IMG/VR virus record: IMGVR_UViG_3300043411_000715
Location: 1-64,000 of that record
Reading direction: 5' to 3' (one strand)
Source: a virus
DNA: 64,000 nucleotides
In this document: positions 1 through 7,819 of the stretch, one piece after another
Layout of the letters: every line of letters starts with the position of its first letter
How positions within the stretch are numbered: the stretch's first letter is position 1
Position numbers and translations under genes: made by a program
The notes under the pieces: model-generated
Seen by the model: only the letters and a program-made list of their open reading frames with translations
Database searches by the model: none
What the model was told of the DNA's origin: nothing

Positions 1-1
1 G

Positions 2-88
2 GTTGTCGGCCTGCAGCACGCGGCCGATTGTGTGGTGGCGCAGTACGAGCGCGAGGCCATGCTGGTCTGCGGTGGGAGCATGCAATGA
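2..88 (+). CDS. 3' end of small conserved lysis-cassette protein (partial)
   Basis: Only the last 28 codons are inside the window. They end in the residues CGGSMQ and are identical to the C-terminus of the 72-aa protein at 58474-58692. A diverged relative lies at 25286-25495 (ending CGGSVQ). The stop overlaps the next start in an ATGA arrangement. Function unknown. It always sits between a tiny Trp-rich peptide gene and an HTH-like gene, just upstream of the spanins, so a lysis-cassette accessory role is inferred from position only. Confidence 0.75.
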   Translation, partial: VVGLQHAADCVVAQYEREAMLVCGGSMQ

Positions 89-303
89 AGCCAGAGCGAC
101 GTGGTGGACGACGCAACTTCTGGACGCGGTTCGATGACGCGTTGCTGCGCGACAACTTCGACCGCATGAGCTTGGCCGAGCTGTGCCGCATGCTGGGGCG
201 CGATCCAGGCGCCATCGGCGCGCGCTGCGGCAAGCTGGGCATCACCGCGCGCGAAGGCGGCTCCCAGGCGCTGCATCAAGCATGGTTCGGGGTGGCGCAA
301 TGA
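85..303 (+). CDS. Small HTH-like protein of lysis cassette 1
   Basis: 72 residues, start ATG overlapping the preceding stop. The basic N-terminus (MKPERRGGRRNFW) precedes a segment, LAELCRMLGR followed by a second helix, that looks like a short helix-turn-helix of the GcrA/SANT-like kind. It is a divergent allele of 58689-58910. The first 42 nt are nearly identical, then the sequences drift apart. Its stop overlaps the i-spanin start. DNA binding is inferred from the helix pattern; no partner is visible. Confidence 0.6.
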   Translation: MKPERRGGRRNFWTRFDDALLRDNFDRMSLAELCRMLGRDPGAIGARCGKLGITAREGGSQALHQAWFGVAQ

Positions 304-815
304 TCCCCGTCCGCGCTTACATCGCCGCCGGCCTGGTCGCCGCCTTGCTGGCCTTGGCCGGCTGGTGGCACCTGTCGCGTGTGCACGCGGCTGAACGAGC
401 CGTGCACGCCCACTATGCCGTGGTGCTGGCCGAGATCAGCGCCAAGACAGCGAAAGCTGAAACCGAGTTCCGCGCCACTGAGACGGCGTGGCGAGATGCT
501 TTTGACAAGGAGGCCCGAGATGGTCGAGAAAAGATTGCTGCCGCGCATGCTGATGCTGACGCTGCTCACGCTGCTGGTGAGCGCATGCGCGCAGCCCTCG
601 CACGTTATCGCGCCGCCGCCCGTGCCACCGCAGGTGCCGTCGCTTCCCAGCGAAGCGCGGGTGAGCTTGATTCCCGTGCCGCCGATCTGCCAGCCGAGCT
701 GCTCGCAAGGCATACGCGAGAGCTTGAGCAGGTCGGCCGATTTGCTGACGAACTCCGCGCCCGTGGACTCACCTGCGAGCGCAGCGCCGATGCGCTGACG
801 GGCGCCCAAAAATGA
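300..815 (+). CDS. Rz: i-spanin (Rz-like), cassette 1
   Basis: 171 residues. One N-terminal transmembrane helix (about residues 7-24) is followed by a long Ala/Glu/Arg-rich periplasmic coiled coil, the usual Rz layout. The protein would sit in the inner membrane and pair with the o-spanin nested in another frame at 520-798 to fuse inner and outer membranes at the end of lysis. The start overlaps the preceding stop (ATGA). It differs clearly from the other two i-spanins, which share an N-terminus beginning MTLN. Confidence 0.8.
   Translation: MIPVRAYIAAGLVAALLALAGWWHLSRVHAAERAVHAHYAVVLAEISAKTAKAETEFRATETAWRDAFDKEARDGREKIAAAHADADAAHAAGERMRAALARYRAAARATAGAVASQRSAGELDSRAADLPAELLARHTRELEQVGRFADELRARGLTCERSADALTGAQK
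520..798 (+). CDS. Rz1: o-spanin lipoprotein (Rz1-like), nested in Rz, cassette 1
   Basis: 92 residues read in a different frame wholly inside the i-spanin gene, as in lambda Rz/Rz1. I chose the ATG at 520 because AAGGAGG lies 6-7 nt upstream. The signal peptide ends in a lipobox (LLVSAC), followed by the Pro-rich segment typical of o-spanins (APPPVPPQVPSLP) and a conserved-looking CQPSCSQ that recurs as CLPSCSQ in cassette 2. It should be an outer-membrane lipoprotein. Confidence 0.85.
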   Translation: MVEKRLLPRMLMLTLLTLLVSACAQPSHVIAPPPVPPQVPSLPSEARVSLIPVPPICQPSCSQGIRESLSRSADLLTNSAPVDSPASAAPMR

Positions 816-946
816 CCCCATACGCACAACTGACCGGCGACGCTTGGTTCGTTCTTCCAACGATCGGCATGATCAAGCACGAGGACGGCGAGCACATGCT
901 GGCGCTGATCTGGCTGAGCATGGAAGTCGGTTTTCGTTGGTATTGA
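812..946 (+). CDS. 44-aa small protein upstream of tail genes
   Basis: 44 codons, starting 4 nt before the i-spanin stop. It has a mixed hydrophobic sequence with two Trp-Phe/Trp-Leu patches and no recognised domain. The position links the lysis cassette to the tail block, and the following gene has its own RBS (GAGAGGA). Function unknown. Confidence 0.5.
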   Translation: MTPYAQLTGDAWFVLPTIGMIKHEDGEHMLALIWLSMEVGFRWY

Positions 947-958
947 GAGGACGATACG

Positions 959-3463
959 ATGGCTGTCATTCAGATCAAGAACTTTGCCGGCGAAATGCCG
1001 CGCATGCCGGCGCGCGCGCTGGGCGGCAATGGCGCGCAAGCCAACGAGAACTTGCTGGCGACAGCGACCGAGTTTCGTCCTTTGCTGGGCGATGTGACGG
1101 CGGCGGCTGGGCTGGCCGGCGCCAAGACGCTGTACCGCCTGAGCCGCAACGCCGACGGCAGCCTGCGCGCCAACGACGATACGAGCGGGTGGATCGTGGA
1201 GGCGGCCGAGAAGAACTACGTCAAGGGCCAGCTCAACGACGATGCCACGGAGCGCACGGCGGTGACGTGGGCTGATGGCACCCAGGCGCCGCGCGTGATC
1301 GACGCCAAGGGCGCCGACCGGGTGCTGGGCGTGCCCAAGCCGCCCAAGCCAGGGGTGACGCTGGTGGCGGTGGCGCAGTTCACGATGGATGACGCGCTGA
1401 CCTGGCTGTCCAAGGACTTGATCCCGGCCCTGAAGACCGCGCTGGCGGATCGTCTGGTTGAGGCGCGCGTGAGCGGCGGCCAGTCGGTGGCGGGGTCAAC
1501 AAGCCTGTTTGGTATGTCGGTCAAGCCTGACGAGCCGTGGCTCGTGTACAAGACGCGCACGCGCGTCGAGGCCGAGGCGCTGGGCCTGACGAGCCCGGAG
1601 CTGGCTGGATGGGACGCCGGCGGCGGGCAATGGGCGGTGAATATTGAACTGCTGCCGATGTGGGGGCGCGTGACGGACAAGCCCGGACTGAAGACTGCGG
1701 TGCAGGCAATCACCCTGCCAAGCGGGGATGCGGCGTTCACGTCGGAGCAGGCCGACAAGCTGACCGACAAGCTGGCGGCGCTGTTTGACCCGGAAGGCGA
1801 CAGCCTCAAGGCCCGTCGCACGGACTTGACGGCACAGGGGCAGAAATTTTCGGACCTCATGTCCTCCGCGGCTGGCGCGGCCACGCCGCGCCCGGTCGAG
1901 CCGACAAAGCCAGCCGGGCCTGAGTTTGTGTCGCAGCCGGACGAGGGCTACGTGCGCACGCCGGCCTGGGTGCAGTACGACGCCGACATGGCGGCTTATC
2001 GTGCGGCGCTGGCTGATTGGCAGGCCGCCGGCGGGGCGCAGGCGCAAAGCGCGGCGGACACGGTTGCAGCGCTGCAGACAGTGCGCATCAGGGCTGAGGC
2101 GTTGTCCAACGACATCGAGGCGGAATACTTTCGGCGCAAGGACAAGATTGGCGATCTGATCCAGTCGATGATCGACGGCGAGCCGTTGTTTGGTGGCGAG
2201 GATGGCGAGGCGATGATCAAGGTGGACCCGGACCGCATCATCGACACGCGCTTTTACGTGGCCACATACGTGACAGATTGGGGCGAGGAGTCGCAACCGT
2301 CCGAGGTGTCAGAGATGCTGGAGGTTGACCAGAACGACCAGGTGACGGTGACGGTGGCCGCGCCGCCGGCCGGGCGCAACGTGCAGAAGTGGCGGCTGTA
2401 CCGCTCGAACGTGGGATCGCAGTCGGCGGCGTTTCAGTTCGTCGATGAGTTCCTGGTCACAACCCTGAGCTACACCGACGCGCTGAAGGGCGAGCAGTTG
2501 GGCGAGCCGTGCCCGACGTTCACCTGGGCTGAACCGCCGGTGCGCTTGGATCAGGGCAGCGCGGCAGCGATCAAGCCGCCCAAGGGGCCTGACCCGTACC
2601 TGCGCGGGCTGGTCGGCATGCCCAACGGCATCCTGGCGGGCTTCATCGACAACTACGTGGCGTTCTGCCACCCCTACCACCCCTATGCCTGGCCGGTGGA
2701 GTACCAGATCACGACCGAGCACCCGATCGTCGGGCTGGGGGCGTTTGGACAGACGCTGTTCGTGGGCACGATGGGGCATCCGTACCTGATCAGCGGCGCG
2801 GACTCGGCCAGCATGTCGGCGCAGAAGCTGCCGCACTTTCAGGCCTGCGTGGCGCGCCGTTCGATCGTGGGCGTGGGGGATGGCGTGGTGTATGCCAGCC
2901 CGGACGGCCTGTGCCTGGCCAGCGCGCGCGGCGTGGAGGTGCTGACGCAGGGCTTTTTCTCGCGCGAGGACTGGCAGGCGCTGAACCCCGGCTCGATCGT
3001 GGCGGCCGAGCACGAGGGGGTGTACTACTTCTGGACGGGCGCGGGCTGCTGGGCGCTGGATTTTCTGGCCAAGAAGCTGGGACGCGTGACGGATGCGCCG
3101 GTGACGGCGGTGTGCCGCGACATCCTGGCTGACCACTTGTTTGCCGCCGTGGGCGCGAACGTGGTCAAACTGTTTGCGGGCGGCCGGCGCGAGGGGCGCT
3201 GGCGCTCGGGCACGATGGTGATGCAGGCCCAGGCGCCGCTGGCCTGGGTGCAGGCCGATGGCGACCAGAGCCCGTCGAATCCCGTGCAGGTGCGCTGGTA
3301 CGGCGATGGGCAGTTGCGTCACACGGCGGTGCTAGACGGCATCGAACCCAAGCGCCTGCCGCCGGGCCGCTGGCTGGAGCAGGAGGTGGAGGTGGTGAGC
3401 CGCGCGCGCCTGACCAAGGTGTTCATGGCCACCAGCACAGCCGAGCTGAAGGGGGCTGACTGA
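959..3463 (+). CDS. Large tail/virion structural protein, beta-propeller-like
   Basis: 834 residues, RBS GAGAGG upstream. The N-terminus (FAGEMPRMPARAL...AQANENLLATATEFRPLLG) has the pattern of podoviral tail-hub or tail-nozzle proteins in which many short beta-repeats follow. A fibronectin-like stretch around residues 430-510 contains the phrase WRLYRSN. The C-terminal half has repeated Gly/Val-rich blades (residues about 560-760). It probably forms part of the short tail, in a role like P22 gp10 or T7 gp12. The family call rests on pattern only. The next gene overlaps by one base (TGATG). Confidence 0.6.
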   Translation: MAVIQIKNFAGEMPRMPARALGGNGAQANENLLATATEFRPLLGDVTAAAGLAGAKTLYRLSRNADGSLRANDDTSGWIVEAAEKNYVKGQLNDDATERTAVTWADGTQAPRVIDAKGADRVLGVPKPPKPGVTLVAVAQFTMDDALTWLSKDLIPALKTALADRLVEARVSGGQSVAGSTSLFGMSVKPDEPWLVYKTRTRVEAEALGLTSPELAGWDAGGGQWAVNIELLPMWGRVTDKPGLKTAVQAITLPSGDAAFTSEQADKLTDKLAALFDPEGDSLKARRTDLTAQGQKFSDLMSSAAGAATPRPVEPTKPAGPEFVSQPDEGYVRTPAWVQYDADMAAYRAALADWQAAGGAQAQSAADTVAALQTVRIRAEALSNDIEAEYFRRKDKIGDLIQSMIDGEPLFGGEDGEAMIKVDPDRIIDTRFYVATYVTDWGEESQPSEVSEMLEVDQNDQVTVTVAAPPAGRNVQKWRLYRSNVGSQSAAFQFVDEFLVTTLSYTDALKGEQLGEPCPTFTWAEPPVRLDQGSAAAIKPPKGPDPYLRGLVGMPNGILAGFIDNYVAFCHPYHPYAWPVEYQITTEHPIVGLGAFGQTLFVGTMGHPYLISGADSASMSAQKLPHFQACVARRSIVGVGDGVVYASPDGLCLASARGVEVLTQGFFSREDWQALNPGSIVAAEHEGVYYFWTGAGCWALDFLAKKLGRVTDAPVTAVCRDILADHLFAAVGANVVKLFAGGRREGRWRSGTMVMQAQAPLAWVQADGDQSPSNPVQVRWYGDGQLRHTAVLDGIEPKRLPPGRWLEQEVEVVSRARLTKVFMATSTAELKGAD

Positions 3464-5436
3464 TGGCGGACATCAACACCTCGATCAAGCTGCAAGATCG
3501 CCGGGCACTGTCGGCGCAGCCCGATACGGGCGTGGCCAAGCTGCCGGGCCTGGTGCGCCCAACCTTGGACGACGCGGCCATGGCGCGCTGGGTGGATGCG
3601 GTGTCGGAGCGGCTGGAGGTGCGCGAGGGTGCGCGCGGCAACGATGCCGAGCGGGTGGTGACGCAGCGCCAGATCAAGAACATCGAGATGGCGGTCAACT
3701 TTCTCAAGGACAAGAACAAGCAGGACGGGCCCGACAGCGTGACGGTGCCGCTGGGCGGCGGCCTGTCGGCGACGCTGGCAATCAAGAAATTCGAGGACTT
3801 GATTCGGGCCACCAAGCTGTATCAGGACCTGAAGAAGCGCCTGGACGACCCGAGCCGGTTTGATGACCTGCCACAGGCGGTGCGCGACTACGTGAGCCTG
3901 AGCCTGTCGGAGGAGGCGGCCAAGCGCGGCACGGCCATCACGCGGGTGGAAAAGATCATCAACGAGCGCTACACCTCGATGGCGATCCAGGTGGATACGC
4001 TGACCTCGATGGTGGACCAGGCGGCGGCCGGGGTGCGCGAGACGCGCTGGGCGGTGAGCGAAACCAACCGCGCGCAGGCCGGCAAGATCACCCAGCTGGA
4101 GGCCAGCCTGGGCAACTACTACCAGGACGGCAAGCCGGGGCGCGTCCTGCTGGAAGAGCAGATGACGGTGACGGCCGACCGGGTCGCCGGCCTGAACGCG
4201 CAGTACACCCTGAAGGTGCAGGCTGGTGGTGCGCTGGCTGGCTTCGGCATCGCGGCCACCGAGGTCGACGGCGTGCCCAGCAGCGCCTTCATCATCGCGG
4301 CCGACAAGTTCGCCATCGTCGACCCGAGCACCTACACCGGCGGCCTGACCAACACGCCGGACAACTCCAAGATTCCGTTCGGGGTCGATGCCAACGGCAT
4401 CTACTTGAACTCGACCGTCTACGTGCGCGGCTCGATGCGAGTGGATACCGGAGGCAAGACGCTGATCGACGGCCTGCGCGGCTCGGTGTCGGTGCTGCAG
4501 ACCTCGGGTGCATGGAGTGACACGGTCGCGCGCCAGCTCGTCTGGAGCAAGATCGGCAAATCGGGCAGCCCGACCAACAGCAACTTCCTGGTGATCGGCG
4601 ACACAGCCACCATCGGCTCCGTCACCAAGACCTGGAACGGGTCTGCGTGGCTGGACGCCGGGATGTTCATTAACGGGAACGTGGTGGTGGACGGATCGAT
4701 TGCGGCGCAGAAGATCAACACCAACGGGCTCGATATACGGGACAACGCGGGGAATGTTATTTTTTCATCCGGCGTCAATCTAAACGTCGGGCGAGTCAAC
4801 GGGCTGGGATCGCTGGCGACGCGGGATACCGTCAACATCGGGTGGTCTGATATTTATAGCGATGTGACTGTCGATGGCGTGAAGTTGAAAACCAGTGACT
4901 TCGTTCACGCTCTAAGCAAGATCAACGCCACCAATATTTCGACGTTCATCGACTCGGCAGCGATTGGCAACGCCTACATCGGCAGTGCGTTCGTGGGAAA
5001 TGCGTCAATCGACACGCTGCGCGTGCGGGGCGGGGCGGTAACTGCATTGCGTGCAGGATTGGGGGCCAGCAAAACGGTTTCGACGGCCGACGCGATTGCC
5101 CTTGTTGTGGTTGACCCTATGCCACCAGATTCAAGTGGGGTGGTGATTACAGGGGCCACCTCGGTCACATCCAGTGACCCCACTCCGCCAGCCGCCGGGT
5201 GGGCCGAAATGAGCGTGGTGCGCGACGATGGCGCGGTGGTCGAGAACAAAAAAATTCACATCGCGGGCAAGACGTTTGACCCTTGGGTGGCGTCGATTAC
5301 GGTTTTTGACGCCGCTCCGTTGAACCGAACGACGACGTATTACCTTGGCATCACGATCATCCCAAACTACAACGGTGACAACAAAGAGCTGGTGTTCAAA
5401 AACTCCATGATGACCGCCACCGGGGGCAAGCGATGA
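3463..5436 (+). CDS. Tail tip/fibre protein with J-type (DUF1983-like) domain
   Basis: 657 residues. The N-terminal third is charged and partly coiled-coil (residues about 40-230). Residues about 245-330 carry the DUF1983 signature of host-specificity protein J: AQYTLKVQ, GFGIA, AFIIAADKFAIVDPS and PFGVDANGIYLN. The C-terminal third is beta-rich with short repeats (IGNAYIGSAFVGNASI), as in fibre shafts. It likely binds the host surface. The gene overlaps its neighbours by a few bases at both ends, so it is co-translated with the tail block. The 3' portion (4.7-5.4 kb) is visibly less GC-rich, suggesting exchange of the receptor-binding end. Confidence 0.7.
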   Translation: MADINTSIKLQDRRALSAQPDTGVAKLPGLVRPTLDDAAMARWVDAVSERLEVREGARGNDAERVVTQRQIKNIEMAVNFLKDKNKQDGPDSVTVPLGGGLSATLAIKKFEDLIRATKLYQDLKKRLDDPSRFDDLPQAVRDYVSLSLSEEAAKRGTAITRVEKIINERYTSMAIQVDTLTSMVDQAAAGVRETRWAVSETNRAQAGKITQLEASLGNYYQDGKPGRVLLEEQMTVTADRVAGLNAQYTLKVQAGGALAGFGIAATEVDGVPSSAFIIAADKFAIVDPSTYTGGLTNTPDNSKIPFGVDANGIYLNSTVYVRGSMRVDTGGKTLIDGLRGSVSVLQTSGAWSDTVARQLVWSKIGKSGSPTNSNFLVIGDTATIGSVTKTWNGSAWLDAGMFINGNVVVDGSIAAQKINTNGLDIRDNAGNVIFSSGVNLNVGRVNGLGSLATRDTVNIGWSDIYSDVTVDGVKLKTSDFVHALSKINATNISTFIDSAAIGNAYIGSAFVGNASIDTLRVRGGAVTALRAGLGASKTVSTADAIALVVVDPMPPDSSGVVITGATSVTSSDPTPPAAGWAEMSVVRDDGAVVENKKIHIAGKTFDPWVASITVFDAAPLNRTTTYYLGITIIPNYNGDNKELVFKNSMMTATGGKR

Positions 5437-5855
5437 CGTATTTTGTGCAGGTGGACGCGCAGGGGCGCATTTTGTTTGCCGGGGATATGCGCGGGAGTAT
5501 CACGTCATTGGTCGGCTATAGCCCTGACACACACAAAACAGTGCCAGCGCCGCCAGGCGAGATTGATTTGTGCTATTGGGATAACGGGGTGCAGCACATG
5601 CCGCCACAGCCCAGCCCGCACCATCGGTTTGACTACATCACCAAAAATTGGGTGCTTGATGTGTCTACTGCTTGGGCTGTTGTGCGCCATAAGCGCGACG
5701 CTCTGCTAATCCAGTCCGACTGGGTTGTTTTGCGCGCAGCCGACCGCAGCGAGCCAGTGCCGCCCGCGTGGTTGGCCTATCGCCAGGCGCTGCGCGACGT
5801 GACCGAGCAGCAAGACCCGTTGAATATCGCCTGGCCGGTGGCGCCGGCGGCTTGA
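5433..5855 (+). CDS. Tail fibre assembly chaperone-like protein
   Basis: 140 residues. The C-terminal half has the Phage_tail_APC-like pattern: RHKRDALLIQSDW, WLAYRQALRDVTEQ and IAWPVAP. Such proteins sit right after a fibre gene and help it fold, and this one overlaps the end of the J-like fibre gene by 4 nt. Lower GC than flanking genes matches the fibre 3' end, so the two may move together. Confidence 0.7.
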   Translation: MTYFVQVDAQGRILFAGDMRGSITSLVGYSPDTHKTVPAPPGEIDLCYWDNGVQHMPPQPSPHHRFDYITKNWVLDVSTAWAVVRHKRDALLIQSDWVVLRAADRSEPVPPAWLAYRQALRDVTEQQDPLNIAWPVAPAA

Positions 5856-5867
5856 AAATCTAGACCG

Positions 5868-5890
5868 CGCCGATTCCCGCATGGCCCACT
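5868..5890 (+). repeat. Intergenic late-gene repeat, copy 1
   Basis: GC + GATTCCCGCATGGCCCACT in the 42-bp gap before the GNAT gene. The same core occurs at 44501-44521 and, degenerate, at 47390-47410 and near 48671-48680, each time in a gap in front of a late gene. Confidence 0.6.
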
Positions 5891-5897
5891 TCAGGCC

Positions 5898-6296
5898 ATG
5901 CCCCTGAGCTTTGACTTCGAGCGCATCGCCCGCTTTGTGAAAGAGCGCGTCCCGGTGGACGTGTGCGAGCGCATGCGGGCCTTCGGCTGGGAGCGCGACG
6001 GGGTGCTGGTGGCCGGCGTGCTGGTGTACGGCTGGACGGGGCCGGCGGCCTGGATTCACGCGGCCGGCGACGGGCAATGGCTGACCCGAGGCTTTGCCCG
6101 GACGGTGTTCGGCTACGTGTTCCGCGACATGGCCTGTGCGCGGCTGTTTGCCTGCGCCGAGGCATCCAACTCGAAATCCATCGCGTTCATGGGGCGCCTG
6201 GGCTTCACTGTGGTCGGACGCCTGGACGGCGCGGCGCGCGACGGCGGCCCGATGCTGATCAATCAACTTCTCAAAGAGGACTGCAGCTATGGGTAA
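5898..6296 (+). CDS. GNAT-type N-acetyltransferase
   Basis: 132 residues. The C-terminal half has the GNAT acetyl-CoA fold signature: an alpha helix rich in small residues, a strand with ARLFACAEASN, then SIAFMGRLGFTVVGRL, the usual N..S..F..KLGF motif. It would transfer an acetyl group from acetyl-CoA to an amine; the substrate is unknown. It lies between the fibre chaperone and a virion gene whose start it overlaps (7 nt), so it is made late. Modification of a virion or host protein is inferred. Confidence 0.8.
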   Translation: MPLSFDFERIARFVKERVPVDVCERMRAFGWERDGVLVAGVLVYGWTGPAAWIHAAGDGQWLTRGFARTVFGYVFRDMACARLFACAEASNSKSIAFMGRLGFTVVGRLDGAARDGGPMLINQLLKEDCSYG

Positions 6297-7074
6297 AGGC
6301 GCTGACGTTCCAGCTCCCGATCCGCGCTTGATCGACGCTCAGATCAAGAGCTTGGGTATTCAGGATCAGGCGATCCAGTACATGATCGACGCATCGAAGG
6401 ACATGGCGCCGCAACAGCGCCAGATGATGCAGGACTCGATCGACCGGTCGAAGGTGCTGTGGCAGCAGTCGCAGGAAGACCGCGAGTTCGCGCTGGGCAA
6501 GCGGGCGCAACTGGCGGGCATCCAGAACGCCATCGTGCGAGACGCCAATTCGTTCAACACCGAGGATCGGCGCGCCGAGCTGGCCGGCGAGGCCATGGGC
6601 GACGTGAACCAGGCGTTTGCCAATGCGCGCGGCCAGAGCCAGCGCGAAATGGCGCGCATGGGCGTGAACCCGAACGATGGCCGACAGGCGGCGATGAGCG
6701 GCCAGATGGCGGCCCAGCAGGCGCTGGGGCTGGCCACGGCCGGCAACAAGGCCCGTGTGCAGGCGCGCCAGGAGGGCTACCAGCTCACCGACCGGGCCAA
6801 CAACGTCTTGGCAGGCTACCCGTCGATGTCGGCCAGTTCGGTCGGGGTGGGTGCGGGCGTGGCCGGCATGGGGCAGCAGGCGCTGTCGCAGGGCCAGGCC
6901 GGCATTCTGGCCCCCAGTCAGGCGATTGTCAGCGGGGCCGGCGCAATGTCGGCCAATGCCGGCAACATCTGGGGCCAGCAGAACCAAGCCTACCAGCAGG
7001 CGCAGCAGCAGGACGCGGCGGCTGGCGGCATGTTTGGCAGCGCCCTGGGGACCATCGGCATGATTGCGATGTGA
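6289..7074 (+). CDS. Putative internal virion protein (Gln/Ala-rich)
   Basis: 261 residues, starting ATG within the last codons of the GNAT gene. The N-terminal two thirds are helical and Gln/Met/Arg-rich. The C-terminal third is Ala/Gly/Ser-rich with hydrophobic patches (SASSVGVGAGVAGMG; GGMFGSALGTIGMIAM at the very end). The layout resembles small ejection proteins such as T7 gp14 that enter the host envelope. No catalytic motif is seen. Confidence 0.5.
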   Translation: MGKGADVPAPDPRLIDAQIKSLGIQDQAIQYMIDASKDMAPQQRQMMQDSIDRSKVLWQQSQEDREFALGKRAQLAGIQNAIVRDANSFNTEDRRAELAGEAMGDVNQAFANARGQSQREMARMGVNPNDGRQAAMSGQMAAQQALGLATAGNKARVQARQEGYQLTDRANNVLAGYPSMSASSVGVGAGVAGMGQQALSQGQAGILAPSQAIVSGAGAMSANAGNIWGQQNQAYQQAQQQDAAAGGMFGSALGTIGMIAM

Positions 7075-7075
7075 A

Positions 7076-7819
7076 ATGACGGCTCTTGAAACAGCCGCCG
7101 AGGCATTCAACCGTCACACCCGAATCGCCTTCCAGTTCTCTGGTGGGCGCGATTCCACCGCTGCCCTGCACGTGCTGCGCCCGCTGTGGGACAAGATGGC
7201 GATCTACACCCTGAACACGGGGGATGCGTGGCCTGAAACGCTTGGCGTCACGGCCGCCATGGAACAACTGGTTGGCCGGCCGTTCACGGTCATCCGAAGC
7301 GACGCACCGACGTACTGGCGGGTCATGGGGAACCCCTCCGACGTGGTGCCGACCGGGCGCACGCCCATGGGTTTGCTGGTGAAGGATGGCGAGCCCATTT
7401 CTGATCGCTTTGCCTGCTGCACGGCCAACATCATGCGCCCGATGCACGAGCGCATGGCGGCGGACGGCATCACCCTGATCGTGCGCGGCACGCGGGCGGC
7501 GGACTACGTGGTTCCTCCGGTGCTCTCGGGTGAGCGCGACGATCAATTCGAGTACCTGTACCCGATCGAAGACTGGTCGGATGCGCAGGTGGCCGAGTAC
7601 ATCGAGCATCACCAGCTTCCGGTGTCGCCGGTCTACGCCGCTGGCGCGCCGCACGGCAGCGACTGCCTGCACTGCACGGCCTGGTGGGACGACGGCCGCC
7701 TGCCGTACCTGCGCGAGCACTACCCGGTGGCGTTTCAGCGGTTCGAGCGCCATGTTGCGCGCGTGCATGACGCGATCACCGAGCAATTCAAGCCACTGAC
7801 CGAGGGGGCCAACTCATGA
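7076..7819 (+). CDS. PAPS-reductase-like PP-loop enzyme
   Basis: 247 residues. The PP-loop ATP-pyrophosphatase signature FSGGRDST is at residues about 20-27, followed by TLNTGDAWPET and, near the middle, RGTRAAD, matching the phosphoadenosine phosphosulfate reductase superfamily. Two Cys pairs (CC near residue 117 and CLHC near 201) could bind metal or a cluster, as in DndC-like proteins. The classical PAPS-reductase C-terminal Cys motif is not seen, so sulfur or nucleotide chemistry on DNA or RNA is as likely as sulfate reduction. I chose ATG 7076 over the upstream TTG. It overlaps the next gene by 4 nt and lies among virion genes. Confidence 0.75.
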   Translation: MTALETAAEAFNRHTRIAFQFSGGRDSTAALHVLRPLWDKMAIYTLNTGDAWPETLGVTAAMEQLVGRPFTVIRSDAPTYWRVMGNPSDVVPTGRTPMGLLVKDGEPISDRFACCTANIMRPMHERMAADGITLIVRGTRAADYVVPPVLSGERDDQFEYLYPIEDWSDAQVAEYIEHHQLPVSPVYAAGAPHGSDCLHCTAWWDDGRLPYLREHYPVAFQRFERHVARVHDAITEQFKPLTEGANS

